From an uncultured Bacteroidia bacterium (GTDB lineage Bacteria; Bacteroidota; Bacteroidia; Bacteroidales; UBA932), in the NCBI GenBank assembly GCA_902789445.1, contig CADAOB010000011.1, forward strand, positions 1 through 46,891: 46,891 bases of DNA, read 5' to 3'. The notes beneath the pieces are model-generated. The model did no database searches and was not told where the DNA came from. It saw only the letters and a program-made list of their open reading frames with translations. Made by a program: the position numbers and the translations under genes. Below, piece by piece: positions 25,694 through 34,302 of the stretch. Each line of letters starts with the position of its first letter. Position 1 is the stretch's first letter.

Positions 25694-26317
25694 CTATTTC
25701 TTGAGCTCCTCCTCGAGCCGTTTCAAATCGTCTTTGGACATCCGTTTCCGCTTGCTTTCCTTTCGCTGGGGCCTGGGCTCCGGCTTGGGAGCGGGTTTCT
25801 TTTCCTCCACCCGGTCGGCCTTTTCGATCTTTTCAGGCTTTTGGGCCGGCCGTACGTCGCCGGGCTCTTTCTCGATAGCCGGTTCGGAACCTTCGTGGAG
25901 TTCCACTTCTTCCTCCGTCACTTCCTCTTCTTCGGAGATGACCCCATCGGCCGCATCGTCGCCAAAACGGTCGAGCGGCTGGTCGGCGGCTTTCTCAAGC
26001 CGTATGCGGACCCGCTTGAAGATGGCCGACAGGTCTTTCGGGTGGTGGAGGTAATAGCTCATCGACTGCTGGAAAGCCGTATCCGTATAGCCGTATTTTT
26101 CGAGGATCGGCCGATAGACGTGCAGCGAATCCGGATTCAGGTATGTTTCCGCATGGGAATCGTTGGCCGATTCGATGCAGGCGTCGGCCAAGTAAAATTC
26201 GGCGAAAAGGGTTTCCATGTCCCGCGAAGGGATAATCTCCGACTGCCGGCAGCCGGCCGACAGCAGCAGGAGGGCCGTCAATCCCGCCAAAAAGCACTTT
26301 TTTACACTTGAATTCAT
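25694..26317 (-). CDS. DUF4296 lipoprotein with long charged tail
   Basis: A 207-residue predicted lipoprotein. Lipobox LLSAGC puts the modified Cys at residue 23. The next 100 residues (METLFAEFYLADACIES ... YGYTDTAFQQSMSYYLHHP) match the DUF4296 family of Bacteroidota. After about residue 120 comes a Glu-rich then Lys/Arg-rich low-complexity tail (EEEEVTEEEVE; KRKRMSKDDLKRLEEELKK). ATG at 26317 gives the best signal peptide; the frame is open to 26341. First gene of the minus-strand run. Function unknown. Confidence 0.8.
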   Translation of the reverse strand: MNSSVKKCFLAGLTALLLLSAGCRQSEIIPSRDMETLFAEFYLADACIESANDSHAETYLNPDSLHVYRPILEKYGYTDTAFQQSMSYYLHHPKDLSAIFKRVRIRLEKAADQPLDRFGDDAADGVISEEEEVTEEEVELHEGSEPAIEKEPGDVRPAQKPEKIEKADRVEEKKPAPKPEPRPQRKESKRKRMSKDDLKRLEEELKK

Positions 26318-26329
26318 TTTACTTCGGTT

Positions 26330-26337
26330 CAAAGATA
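26330..26337 (-). promoter_or_regulatory. -7 element for the DUF4296-dtd-deoC-alarmone operon
   Basis: The complement is TATCTTTG, a perfect TAnnTTTG, 13 bases before the ATG. It would give a nearly leaderless message. The -33 region is poor. It is the best promoter candidate ahead of the ten-gene run ending at 15936. Confidence 0.55.
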
Positions 26338-26358
26338 GCAACTTTTTGTGTATTTATC

Positions 26359-26366
26359 TAACTTTG
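26359..26366 (+). promoter_or_regulatory. -7 element for the divergent membrane-protein gene
   Basis: TAACTTTG fits TAnnTTTG and lies 7 bases before the ATG at 26374, so the message would start at or very near the start codon. No good -33 is seen. The two divergent -7 elements are only 21 bases apart. Confidence 0.45.
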
Positions 26367-26373
26367 TACCGAA

Positions 26374-27309
26374 ATGAACCGGACGATTTCAGCACTCGTA
26401 AGCCTGGCCGTCACCATCCTGCTGCTGGCAGCCTGGTGTGCCAGCGGCTGGCTGGCTGCCGACGTGCAGCCGGAAAGGGCGTTCGTGTCCGGCCTGCTGG
26501 CCGGTCTGGTGATCCTGCTGAATGCCGTCCTGCTTTTCCTGGTGAACGACCGCGTCATGGCCGACTCCGGTCTCGTCACGCCCGTCGCCTATGTCGTCCT
26601 GGCTACGGCCAACCCCGCTGCACTCTGGTACACGCCCCTGCATGCCGCCAGCCTGCTGATGGCGCTAAGTATCGTGTTCCTGCTGGGTTTCTGTGCATTA
26701 CGGCCGAGTATGGGCCGGTTGGCCGGGTGCTGGGCCGCACTGGGATCGGCCGGACTGATCTTCCCGCCGTTGCTGTGGCTGGCACCGCTGTATGCCGTCC
26801 TGACCGTCGGCAAGGCGGAGGACAAGCTGAAATTCTGGACGGCGTCTCTGCTGACGCTCTGCCTGCCGGCCGCCATCGCGCTCGCCTTCAACAGCCTGGG
26901 CGGAACGCGGACGGCCACGGCGTTTTTCTCCGATATCTGGGCGCAGATGAGCACCCTTCCCCACCGGCCGCTGCATCTTTCAGCCGCCATGCTCTGCCGG
27001 ATCGTCCTCACGGCGCTGGCCGTCCTGCTGGCGATCATCCGGGCGCTGGGCCGGATCGACCGCTACAAGATCTCCCGTTCGGCCGCCGTCATCCGGATCA
27101 TCTTCCTGACCCTGGCCATCTGTGTGCTGACCGCGCTTTTCTGCCGCGACGGGCAAGCGGCCGCCGGGCTGGTCACATACCTGCCCGTCGCCCTGATCCT
27201 CAACGAATACTTCGGCTCGTCCGACCGGCAGCACACCGCCGGCGCCCGGACGCTGGCCATCATCCTGATGCTCGTACTCCTGGTCGAGCGCATCACCTGT
27301 TTTGTCTAA
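26374..27309 (+). CDS. Polytopic membrane protein of unknown function
   Basis: A 311-residue protein with about eight or nine hydrophobic helices separated by very short loops (for example LAVTILLLAAWCASGWLA, GLLAGLVILLNAVLLFLV, AVILR-type basic loops, and TLAIILMLVLLVERITCF at the end). I do not recognise a family. The overall look (short loops, no charged residues within helices) resembles small conserved Bacteroidales membrane proteins found beside envelope genes. It is followed after 18 bases by the next gene, probably co-transcribed. Confidence 0.7.
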   Translation: MNRTISALVSLAVTILLLAAWCASGWLAADVQPERAFVSGLLAGLVILLNAVLLFLVNDRVMADSGLVTPVAYVVLATANPAALWYTPLHAASLLMALSIVFLLGFCALRPSMGRLAGCWAALGSAGLIFPPLLWLAPLYAVLTVGKAEDKLKFWTASLLTLCLPAAIALAFNSLGGTRTATAFFSDIWAQMSTLPHRPLHLSAAMLCRIVLTALAVLLAIIRALGRIDRYKISRSAAVIRIIFLTLAICVLTALFCRDGQAAAGLVTYLPVALILNEYFGSSDRQHTAGARTLAIILMLVLLVERITCFV

Positions 27310-27327
27310 TCCAAGAAAATCACTGAT

Positions 27328-27786
27328 ATGAAGAAATTCACCGGTATCCTGATTGCCATCCTCGTCCTGGGGCTCGCGGCTTTCATCTACTTCCGCTTCT
27401 ACTTCGTCTTCGGCGAAGGCGTCCGCAGCGGCGAACTCAACTACGTCGTCTATAAAGGCGTCGTCTGGAAAACCTATGAAGGCAAACTCATCCAGACGGG
27501 TATCAAGGCCCAGACCAGCGGCGTACAGTCCAACACCTTCGACTTCTCGATTGCCGACAAGGAAATCGCGGAACGCCTGATGACCGAAAGCGGCAAGGTG
27601 ATGGATCTCCACTACAAGGAGTATTTCGGACGTCTCCCCTGGCGCGGCCACACCCGCTACATCGTCGATGACATCCTCTCCATCAAGGAGAAGAGCACCA
27701 CCATCGACGAGCAGAACGAAGAAGTCCTGAGCACCATCGCCCCCGGCACCGAAGGTGCCGGCACTGTCGTCCCCGGGCTTTATTGA
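27328..27786 (+). CDS. Conserved Bacteroidota membrane-anchored protein of unknown function
   Basis: A 152-residue protein with one N-terminal membrane anchor (about residues 5-24), then a compact domain with RSGELNYVVYKGVVWKTYEG, QTSGVQSNTFDFSIAD and LHYKEYFGRLPWRG. From memory, this pattern is found in many Bacteroidales. Homologues are often mislabelled 6-phosphogluconate dehydrogenase in databases, which this small protein cannot be. The last 15 codons contain a perfect 8-bp hairpin (27743-27750 with 27754-27761) but no T-run follows. Confidence 0.75.
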   Translation: MKKFTGILIAILVLGLAAFIYFRFYFVFGEGVRSGELNYVVYKGVVWKTYEGKLIQTGIKAQTSGVQSNTFDFSIADKEIAERLMTESGKVMDLHYKEYFGRLPWRGHTRYIVDDILSIKEKSTTIDEQNEEVLSTIAPGTEGAGTVVPGLY

Positions 27787-27806
27787 TCGGGTCCTTCCGG
27801 TATCCG

Positions 27807-27915
27807 GCTTCCGGTTCCGCTTTCCGGTTCCGCTTTCCGGTTCCGCTTTCCGGTTTCCGGTTCCGTTTTCCGGTTTCCGGTTCCGTTTTCCGGCTTCCGG
27901 TTCCGTTTTCCGGCT
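27807..27915. repeat. Tandem repeat of 13-bp and 20-bp TTCCGG-rich units
   Basis: Two exact 13-bp units (CTTTCCGGTTCCG at 27820-27832 and 27833-27845), preceded by a near copy, are followed by three 20-bp units (27846-27865, 27866-27885, 27886-27905) that are the same motif with an inserted GGTTTCC and differ at one or two bases. It lies 20 bases after the stop of the 152-residue gene. The units are contiguous, with no spacers. The repeat keeps reading frames open on both strands but codes for nothing recognisable. Confidence 0.9.
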
Positions 27916-27956
27916 GCCCGATTCCCGTTCGGCCACGCGCCTGACTTTTGCCGTCA

Positions 27957-27999
27957 GGACACAGAATGCGTTTTGAGCCTTCTCCGCACATTCTGTGTC
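27957..27999. repeat. Inverted repeat A with ACACAGAATG arms
   Basis: GACACAGAATG (27958-27968) is matched by CATTCTGTGTC (27989-27999), an 11-bp perfect stem around a 20-base loop. The left arm and flank (GGACACAGAATGCG at 27957-27970) recur exactly at 28029. No T-run follows on either strand, so it is not a standard terminator. Confidence 0.85.
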
Positions 28000-28028
28000 T
28001 ACCAATCTGGCCAAATCCCCCATTTCCT

Positions 28029-28072
28029 GGACACAGAATGCGTCCCGCCAGCGAAATACGCATTCTGTGTCC
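28029..28072. repeat. Inverted repeat B, 14-bp perfect arms, same motif as A
   Basis: GGACACAGAATGCG (28029-28042) and CGCATTCTGTGTCC (28059-28072) form a 14-bp perfect stem with a 16-base loop. With repeat A, the same 14-bp word occurs twice in direct orientation, each time with an inverted partner. It could be a paired protein-binding site or a REP-like element. Confidence 0.9.
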
Positions 28073-28110
28073 CGCCACTATGCGCCTCTTGTAGGTGACA
28101 ACTCTATATG

Positions 28111-28329
28111 CCTTACGCCGAGCCGAAGCAGCTGCCGCTCCTCATGGTTCGGGGCAGAGGCGGCTTTCGCGCCAGACCCTTGACGGCGAACAGCTCCTTT
28201 TTAGCCGGCACAAGTGCCGTCTAACAGTCGCAGAACCTGCGCCGTCACGAGACGGGACTTCCGCTCGGCCGCCTATTTCCTGCCCCTTGCAACAAATCGT
28301 CGCGGCAGCTGCTTCGGCTTGGCGTAAGG
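28111..28329. repeat. Inverted repeat C, 28-bp arms enclosing 163 bp
   Basis: The arms 28111-28138 and 28302-28329 are complementary over 28 bases with one mismatch (G28120 against T28320, a G-U pair in RNA). The centre contains a smaller hairpin CGGCAC-AA-GTGCCG (28206-28219). No ORF inside looks like a protein gene. It abuts inverted repeat D with one base between. It could be a MITE-like element or a structured RNA read from the pheT transcript. Confidence 0.85.
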
Positions 28330-28330
28330 C

Positions 28331-28455
28331 CCCGCGAAGGGTATCGGTTTTGAAACCTTAGCCACCCTCGGCTATTAGAGGGAGGGGCCCGCCGCAAAGC
28401 GGTGGGAGGGGTCGCGCAAAGCGCGACGGTTTTCAAAACCGATACCCTTCGCGGG
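28331..28455. repeat. Inverted repeat D, 25-bp perfect arms, downstream of pheT
   Basis: Arms 28331-28355 and 28431-28455 are perfectly complementary over 25 bases. The 75-base interior folds further: CCCTC/GAGGG (28365-28369 with 28378-28382), CCGC-AAA-GCGG (28392-28402) and GTCGCGC-AAA-GCGCGAC (28411-28427). The structure begins 26 bases beyond the pheT stop, so the pheT message would end in a multibranched fold. There is no T-run; transcription stop by this hairpin is possible but not typical. Confidence 0.88.
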
Positions 28456-28481
28456 TAACTTGCTTCAATCGTCCGGAACGG

Positions 28482-30941
28482 CTAGCGCAGGCTGGCGCCG
28501 AACTTGTGTTCGAAGGTCTTGAGCAGCTTGTTCATCGTCGCCTCGACGGCTTCGTCGGTGAGGGTCTTCTCTTCGTCCTGGAGGATGAAGCTGATGGCGT
28601 ACTGCTTCTTGTCGGTGAGGATCTTCGGTCCGCGATAGACATCGAAGAGGTTCACCTGGCGAAGGATGCCCTTGACCGTCTGAAAAGCCGTCTTGCGGAT
28701 GTCGGCGAACGAAACGCTCTCGTCGAGCAGCAGCGCCAGGTCGCGTCGAACTTCGGGGAAGCGCGGCAGTTCCTTGTATTTGATCTTGTCACGGCGGACC
28801 AGTTCGAAGAAGACCGGCCAGTCGATTTCAGCGACGAAGACCGGCTGCTTGATGTCAAACTGCTTGAGCAGCGCTTTGGCAACGGTTCCCATCACGGCCA
28901 GGCGCTTGCCGCCCAACTTGTAGGTCAGGCCTTCGGCGAAGAGGTCGGCCGGTGCCGCCTCCGACTCCAGGTCATAGAGGTTGGCCTTGAAACGCTGGAG
29001 CAGCAGTTCCAGGTAGCCCTTCAGCAGGAAATAGTGGCCAGCCCCGGTCTCATTGCGCCAGGCCTTCTGGCCCGGGCCGGTGACGGCCATGCAGAGGCGG
29101 AGTTCCTCCTGATAGCTTTTGAGCTCGGCTTTCGGATTGTCCGCGCCCTCGCGGGGTTCAAAGCCGTAGCAATTCCCGATCTCATAGAGCTTCAGGCTGT
29201 TGTTCTGGTGGTTGATATTGCGGGCGACCACTTCGAGGGCATTGAAGATCAAGGTCTGCCGCATCACGTCGAGGTCGCTGCTGAGCGGGTTGACAATATG
29301 GACCAGGCGCTCAGGCGGATAGGTCTTGCATTTGTCGTAGTAGGCGCTGCGGGTCAGCGAGTTGTTCATGATCTCCACGAATCCGCGGTCGGAGAGCAGG
29401 TCAGAGACCGTCTTGCGGACCTTCTCCGGATCGGGATGGGCCGTCGGATTGACCGAGGCCTTCATGCTGACCGGCAGCTCGATGTTGTTGTATCCGTAGA
29501 TGCGGAGCACTTCCTCCACCACGTCACATTCGCGCAGGACATCCACCCGGTAGGCCGGTACGGCGACACGGCAGCCGCTGGCGGACTCCGACAGGATTTC
29601 GAACTCAAGGTCGCGCAGGATCGACTTGTAGGTATCCGCGCCGAGCGACTTGCCGATCAGCGCATCCATCCGGCCATAGTCGAGGTCGATGGCCGTCTTC
29701 TCGAAAGGCTGGGCGCAAACCTCCTGCGGGCAGCCGACGACCGTCGCGCCGGCGAGTTCCTGGATGAGCAGGGCGGCCCGGCGGGCTGCCGTCATCGTGG
29801 CGAGCGGGTCGATGCCGCGTTCATAGCGGAACGAAGCGTCGGTCTTGAGGCCCTGGCGTTTGGATGTCTTGCGGATGGAGACCGGATTGAAATAGGCAGC
29901 CTCGAGGAAGACTTCCGTCGTCGATTCGGTGACACCGGAATCCTCGCCGCCGAAGACACCGGCGATGCACATCGGCCGTTCGGTATCGCAGATGACCAGG
30001 TCATCCGCGCAGAGGGTACGTTCCACCCCGTCGAGCGTCGTGAACTTGCAGTCCGGCGTACTGCGGCGCACCACGACCTTGCGGCCGCGGATCTTCGCCG
30101 CGTCAAAAGCGTGGAGCGGATGGCCCATCTCGTTGAGCACGAAGTTGGTGATATCCACAATGTTGTTGATCGGACGCTGGCCGATGGCCATCAGGCGTTC
30201 CTTGAGCCAGTCCGGCGAAGGACCGACCTTGACATCACGCAGCGTGATGCCGATATAGCGCGGCGCCAGATCCGGTGCCTGCACCTCGACGGGAATCGCC
30301 TCCCCTTCCCCGCAACGGAATGCGGAGACATCGGGCAGGGTCCATTCGACGGGCACGCCGTTGCGGCGGCACCAGGCATATAGGTCGCGCGCTACGCCGA
30401 TGTGGCTGGCACCGTCCACCCGGTTGGGCGTCAGGCCGATTTCGAAAAGCGTATCTTCTTTGAGCCGGAGCTGTTCGCGGGCCGGCGTGCCGACCACGGC
30501 GGAAGGATCCAGCACCATGATGCCGGAATGGTCGTTTCCGATGCCCAGTTCATCTTCCGCGCAGATCATGCCGAAGCTGTCCACGCCGCGGATGCGGGAT
30601 TTCTTGATCTTGAATTTGCTGCCGTCGTCGGTCGGGAGCTCCGTACCGACGGTGGCCAGCAGGACTTTCTGGCCCTGCGCCACGTTGGGCGCGCCGCAGA
30701 CCACCTGCAGCAGTTCAGGCGCACCGGTATTGAGCCGGGTGATGTGGAGATGGTCGGAATCGGGATGTTCAGTACATTCGACGACTTCCGCCACGATGAC
30801 GCCGGCGAGGCCGCCCGGAATCTGTTCCACTGTCTCCATGTGCTCCACTTCCAGACCGGTGGAGGTAAGGGCGGCAGAAACCTGCTCCGCCGTCAGGTCA
30901 AACTTCAGGTAATCCTTCAGCCAATTAAACGAGATATTCAT
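28482..30941 (-). CDS. pheT: Phenylalanine--tRNA ligase beta subunit
   Basis: The beta chain of PheRS, 819 residues, usual for Bacteroidota. Domains in order: MNISFNWLKDYLKFDL start, EMAP/tRNA-binding domain (about 40-150), B3/B4 editing domain (about 210-400), B5, catalytic-like core (about 480-700), and C-terminal anticodon-binding FDX-ACB domain with FPEVRRDLALLLDE (about 725-819). No pheS is in the window. It is the last gene of an operon with ftsY 12 bases upstream; the large inverted repeats follow it. Confidence 0.97.
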   Translation of the reverse strand: MNISFNWLKDYLKFDLTAEQVSAALTSTGLEVEHMETVEQIPGGLAGVIVAEVVECTEHPDSDHLHITRLNTGAPELLQVVCGAPNVAQGQKVLLATVGTELPTDDGSKFKIKKSRIRGVDSFGMICAEDELGIGNDHSGIMVLDPSAVVGTPAREQLRLKEDTLFEIGLTPNRVDGASHIGVARDLYAWCRRNGVPVEWTLPDVSAFRCGEGEAIPVEVQAPDLAPRYIGITLRDVKVGPSPDWLKERLMAIGQRPINNIVDITNFVLNEMGHPLHAFDAAKIRGRKVVVRRSTPDCKFTTLDGVERTLCADDLVICDTERPMCIAGVFGGEDSGVTESTTEVFLEAAYFNPVSIRKTSKRQGLKTDASFRYERGIDPLATMTAARRAALLIQELAGATVVGCPQEVCAQPFEKTAIDLDYGRMDALIGKSLGADTYKSILRDLEFEILSESASGCRVAVPAYRVDVLRECDVVEEVLRIYGYNNIELPVSMKASVNPTAHPDPEKVRKTVSDLLSDRGFVEIMNNSLTRSAYYDKCKTYPPERLVHIVNPLSSDLDVMRQTLIFNALEVVARNINHQNNSLKLYEIGNCYGFEPREGADNPKAELKSYQEELRLCMAVTGPGQKAWRNETGAGHYFLLKGYLELLLQRFKANLYDLESEAAPADLFAEGLTYKLGGKRLAVMGTVAKALLKQFDIKQPVFVAEIDWPVFFELVRRDKIKYKELPRFPEVRRDLALLLDESVSFADIRKTAFQTVKGILRQVNLFDVYRGPKILTDKKQYAISFILQDEEKTLTDEAVEATMNKLLKTFEHKFGASLR

Positions 30942-30953
30942 ATTGCTAACGTA

Positions 30954-31913
<960 letters not shown>

Positions 31914-31914
31914 A

Positions 31915-32622
31915 TCACAAAGGTTTATAAAGTTCTCGGATACATCCGTCCGCCAGGGCTTCCAGCGAGGAGATGCCCATCTCCGGCGGAAGGCCGGTCT
32001 GCTGGTAGGCCACGGGCAGTTCCGTGCAGGCGCCTACCACGGGGAGTTTCTCAATCTCCCAGAGCTGCTCGATGGCGGCGCGGTAGCGGATCCCGGCTTC
32101 GCGCTGCTTCCCGGCTTTGACCATGTCGGTAATGTCGTGGATTTCCACGCGCATGGCCTCGTCGGGAATCAGGAAGCGGTAGCCGGTCGAAGCGGCGTGG
32201 CGCTGGTAGATGCCGGTATTCATCGTGCCGAGGGTCGCCGTGAGCCAGGCGCCCTGCGGGCTGCGCTCCTGGCAGGTGCGGATCGTCTCGTCGATGATAT
32301 GGATCACCGGCACGCTGAGCAGCCCCTGCGCGATGAATTTATCGACGAAATGATGGGCGGTGTTGCAGGTAACCACCAGCCGGTCGGCGCCCCAGCGGAT
32401 GAGGGTCTGCAGGCCGTCGAGCAGATAGGGTTCCGGATCCGGACCCTTGCCCAGCAGGAAGGTGGTCCGGTCGGGGGTGACCGTATGTGAATAAACGATC
32501 ATACGCGGATGCTCCTGGTCGCAGTCGGCCGGAGCCTTGACGGCCAGCAGACGCTGGAATTCCGCCGTGGCAGCCGGGCCCATGCCGCCCAGCACACCCA
32601 AAGTCAATCCATTATGCTTCAT
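31915..32622 (-). CDS. Aspartate/glutamate racemase family protein
   Basis: A 235-residue cofactor-independent racemase of the Asp/Glu/hydantoin superfamily. LGVLGGMGPAATAEFQRLL is the phosphate/carboxylate loop, VTCNTAHHF holds the first catalytic Cys and GACTELP the second. These suit aspartate racemase (RacX/YgeA group) better than MurI. It overlaps the EamA gene by 11 bases. Whether it makes D-aspartate or another D-amino acid is not decided by the sequence. Confidence 0.88.
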   Translation of the reverse strand: MKHNGLTLGVLGGMGPAATAEFQRLLAVKAPADCDQEHPRMIVYSHTVTPDRTTFLLGKGPDPEPYLLDGLQTLIRWGADRLVVTCNTAHHFVDKFIAQGLLSVPVIHIIDETIRTCQERSPQGAWLTATLGTMNTGIYQRHAASTGYRFLIPDEAMRVEIHDITDMVKAGKQREAGIRYRAAIEQLWEIEKLPVVGACTELPVAYQQTGLPPEMGISSLEALADGCIRELYKPL

Positions 32623-33535
32623 TGTCTTTCTCTTTTTTAAAACTAGCCTGTGCCATCACCACGCCAAGCATAGCCACGGCAATTCCCACAAACTGCAGCG
32701 GCTCGAGCGTATCCTGTCCCAGCAGGGATGCGGCCACGGCCGAAACGATGGCCACCAGCGGCAGGAACACCGTGGTACGGGTCATTCCGATCCGGTCCAC
32801 GCAGGCGGCGTAGATAACGAAGGCCACGCCGGAACAGAGTACGGCCAGGGCGATGATCGGCCGCAGCACCGGCCAGGACAGGTAGGCCGGCGTCCACGAG
32901 GAAGCGTCCCAGATCAGGAACGGGACCAGGAAGTAGCCGATGGCCAGAATGAACTGCCAGGTGACGATGGCGAAGGGGTTGTATCCTTTATTAGCCAATT
33001 TCTTGCAGATGGCCGTATAGCCGGTCGAGCCGATGGCTGCCAGGAAAAGGATGGCGATGCCATAGAGATATTTCGCGTGCAGGCTGCCGCCGATCAGCAC
33101 GAAAAGGATCACGCCCGCCACGGCCACGAAGATGCCGGCCCGGTTGAGCGTGGAGAGTTTCTCCCGGAATAGGATCCAGCCCACGACCAGGCTGAAAACC
33201 GGAATCGTGGCGATGATCACCGAACACAGCGTCGGCGAATCGGTGAACTGCAGGCCGAAGGTCTCGCCCAGGAAATAGAGGAAGGGCTCGAAGGCCGTCA
33301 TCGCCGCAAACCATTTGAAGTCACCTTTGCGGATGCGCTGGAAGTGGCCCGTCAGCAGGCTGAAGAGCGACAGGGCGGCCGCCGCGATGATCATCCGGGT
33401 AAAGATGAAGGTAAATACAGGCACCTGCCGGTCCAGGACGCGGTCGCTCCAGAGGAACGACATGCCCCACAGGAAGACGGTCAGCAGGATCAGCAGATAC
33501 CAGACCAGGTTCAGGCCTTTTCCTTTCTCACTCAT
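32612..33535 (-). CDS. EamA/DMT family transporter
   Basis: A 307-residue inner-membrane protein with ten predicted helices in two EamA repeats (for example AMTAFEPFLYFLGETFGLQFTDSP and VFLPLVAIVSAVAASLLGQDTLEPLQFVG). Drug/metabolite-type exporters of this kind move amino acids or other small metabolites; substrate unknown. It shares its first four bases with the end of the glycosyltransferase gene. A second EamA gene at 43458-44384 is a distant paralogue. Confidence 0.88.
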   Translation of the reverse strand: MSEKGKGLNLVWYLLILLTVFLWGMSFLWSDRVLDRQVPVFTFIFTRMIIAAAALSLFSLLTGHFQRIRKGDFKWFAAMTAFEPFLYFLGETFGLQFTDSPTLCSVIIATIPVFSLVVGWILFREKLSTLNRAGIFVAVAGVILFVLIGGSLHAKYLYGIAILFLAAIGSTGYTAICKKLANKGYNPFAIVTWQFILAIGYFLVPFLIWDASSWTPAYLSWPVLRPIIALAVLCSGVAFVIYAACVDRIGMTRTTVFLPLVAIVSAVAASLLGQDTLEPLQFVGIAVAMLGVVMAQASFKKEKDNEA

Positions 33536-34257
33536 CGGCGCGGAAGAATTTTGCGGAAACGCAGTTTGAGTACACCCCAGAAGGCCTCGCCGAAAATACT
33601 GGAACTCATCTTGGACGTCCCTTCCTTGCGGTCCTCGAAGATGATCGGGACCTCGACGATCTTGAAGCCCAGCTTGTAGGCATTGTATTTCATCTCGATC
33701 TGGAAGCCGTAGCCCCGCATCTTGATGCGGTCGAAATCAATCGCTTCCAGCACCTTACGCGAATAGCACTTGAATCCGGCCGTGGTGTCGTACACCTTCA
33801 TCCGAAGGATCGTGCGGACATAGGCGGAGGCATAGTAGGACATGATGACGCGGCCGATCGGCCAGTTGATCACGCTGATGCCGTTGCAGTAACGCGAACC
33901 GATGGCCAGGTCGGCGCCGCCGTCGGCACAGGCCGCATATAGGCGCGGAACATCGGCCGGTTTATGGGAAAAGTCGGCATCCATCTCGAAGATATAGTCG
34001 TACCCCCGTTCGAGCGCCCAGCGGAACCCGGTCAGGTAGGCCGTACCCAGCCCCTGCTTCCCGGCCCGTTCGATCAGGTGCAGCTGCGCCGGAAATTCCG
34101 CCTGCAAGGTTTTCACGATGCCGGCGGTCCCGTCCGGCGAGCCGTCGTCGATGATCAGGATGTGATAATCACCGTCCAGCGCCCGGAGGGCGCGGATCAT
34201 CTTTTCGATGTTCTCCTTCTCGTTGTAGGTCGGAATGATGATGACTTTCTTGTCCAT
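33532..34257 (-). CDS. Glycosyltransferase family 2, polyprenol-phosphate mannosyltransferase-like
   Basis: A 241-residue GT2 enzyme of the DPM1 type. IIIPTYNEKENIEKMI, LIIDDGSPDGTAGIV (sugar-nucleotide site), KQGLGTAYLTGFRWAL and FEMDADFSHKP (metal-binding DAD) are the DPM1 hallmarks, and VYDTTAGFKCYSRKVL follows. There is no membrane segment at the C-terminus, so it is the soluble DPM1-like form. It should charge undecaprenyl or dolichyl-type phosphate with mannose or glucose. First gene of the operon running to pheT. Confidence 0.9.
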   Translation of the reverse strand: MDKKVIIIPTYNEKENIEKMIRALRALDGDYHILIIDDGSPDGTAGIVKTLQAEFPAQLHLIERAGKQGLGTAYLTGFRWALERGYDYIFEMDADFSHKPADVPRLYAACADGGADLAIGSRYCNGISVINWPIGRVIMSYYASAYVRTILRMKVYDTTAGFKCYSRKVLEAIDFDRIKMRGYGFQIEMKYNAYKLGFKIVEVPIIFEDRKEGTSKMSSSIFGEAFWGVLKLRFRKILPRR

Positions 34258-34283
34258 AATGCCCGCATTTTAATGCTATCCTG

Positions 34284-34291
34284 CAAATGTA
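34284..34291 (-). promoter_or_regulatory. -7 element of the glycosyltransferase-ftsY-pheT operon
   Basis: The complement reads TACATTTG (TAnnTTTG), 26 bases before the ATG at 34257, in the 45-base gap after the DUF4249 gene. The -33 is not obvious. Confidence 0.5.
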
Positions 34292-34302
34292 GCAATTATT
34301 TT

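Noticed and set aside
27807-27915. Possible CRISPR array
   Set aside because: The units are contiguous, vary in length (13 and 20 bases) and have no spacers; no cas genes are present.
26980-28023. Long minus-strand open frame (347 codons) opposite the membrane-protein genes and tandem repeat
   Set aside because: It is antisense to two convincing plus-strand genes, and its N-terminal part is just the translated TTCCGG repeat (Arg/Lys/Glu/Pro periodicity). High GC keeps such frames open by chance.
28095-28436. Short open frames in both directions inside the inverted-repeat region
   Set aside because: Their sequences are dictated by the repeat arms, have no domain-like pattern and no start signals; kept as non-coding.
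28331-28455. Intrinsic terminator for pheT
   Set aside because: The stem is long and perfect but no T-run follows on the minus strand, so it is recorded as an inverted repeat.
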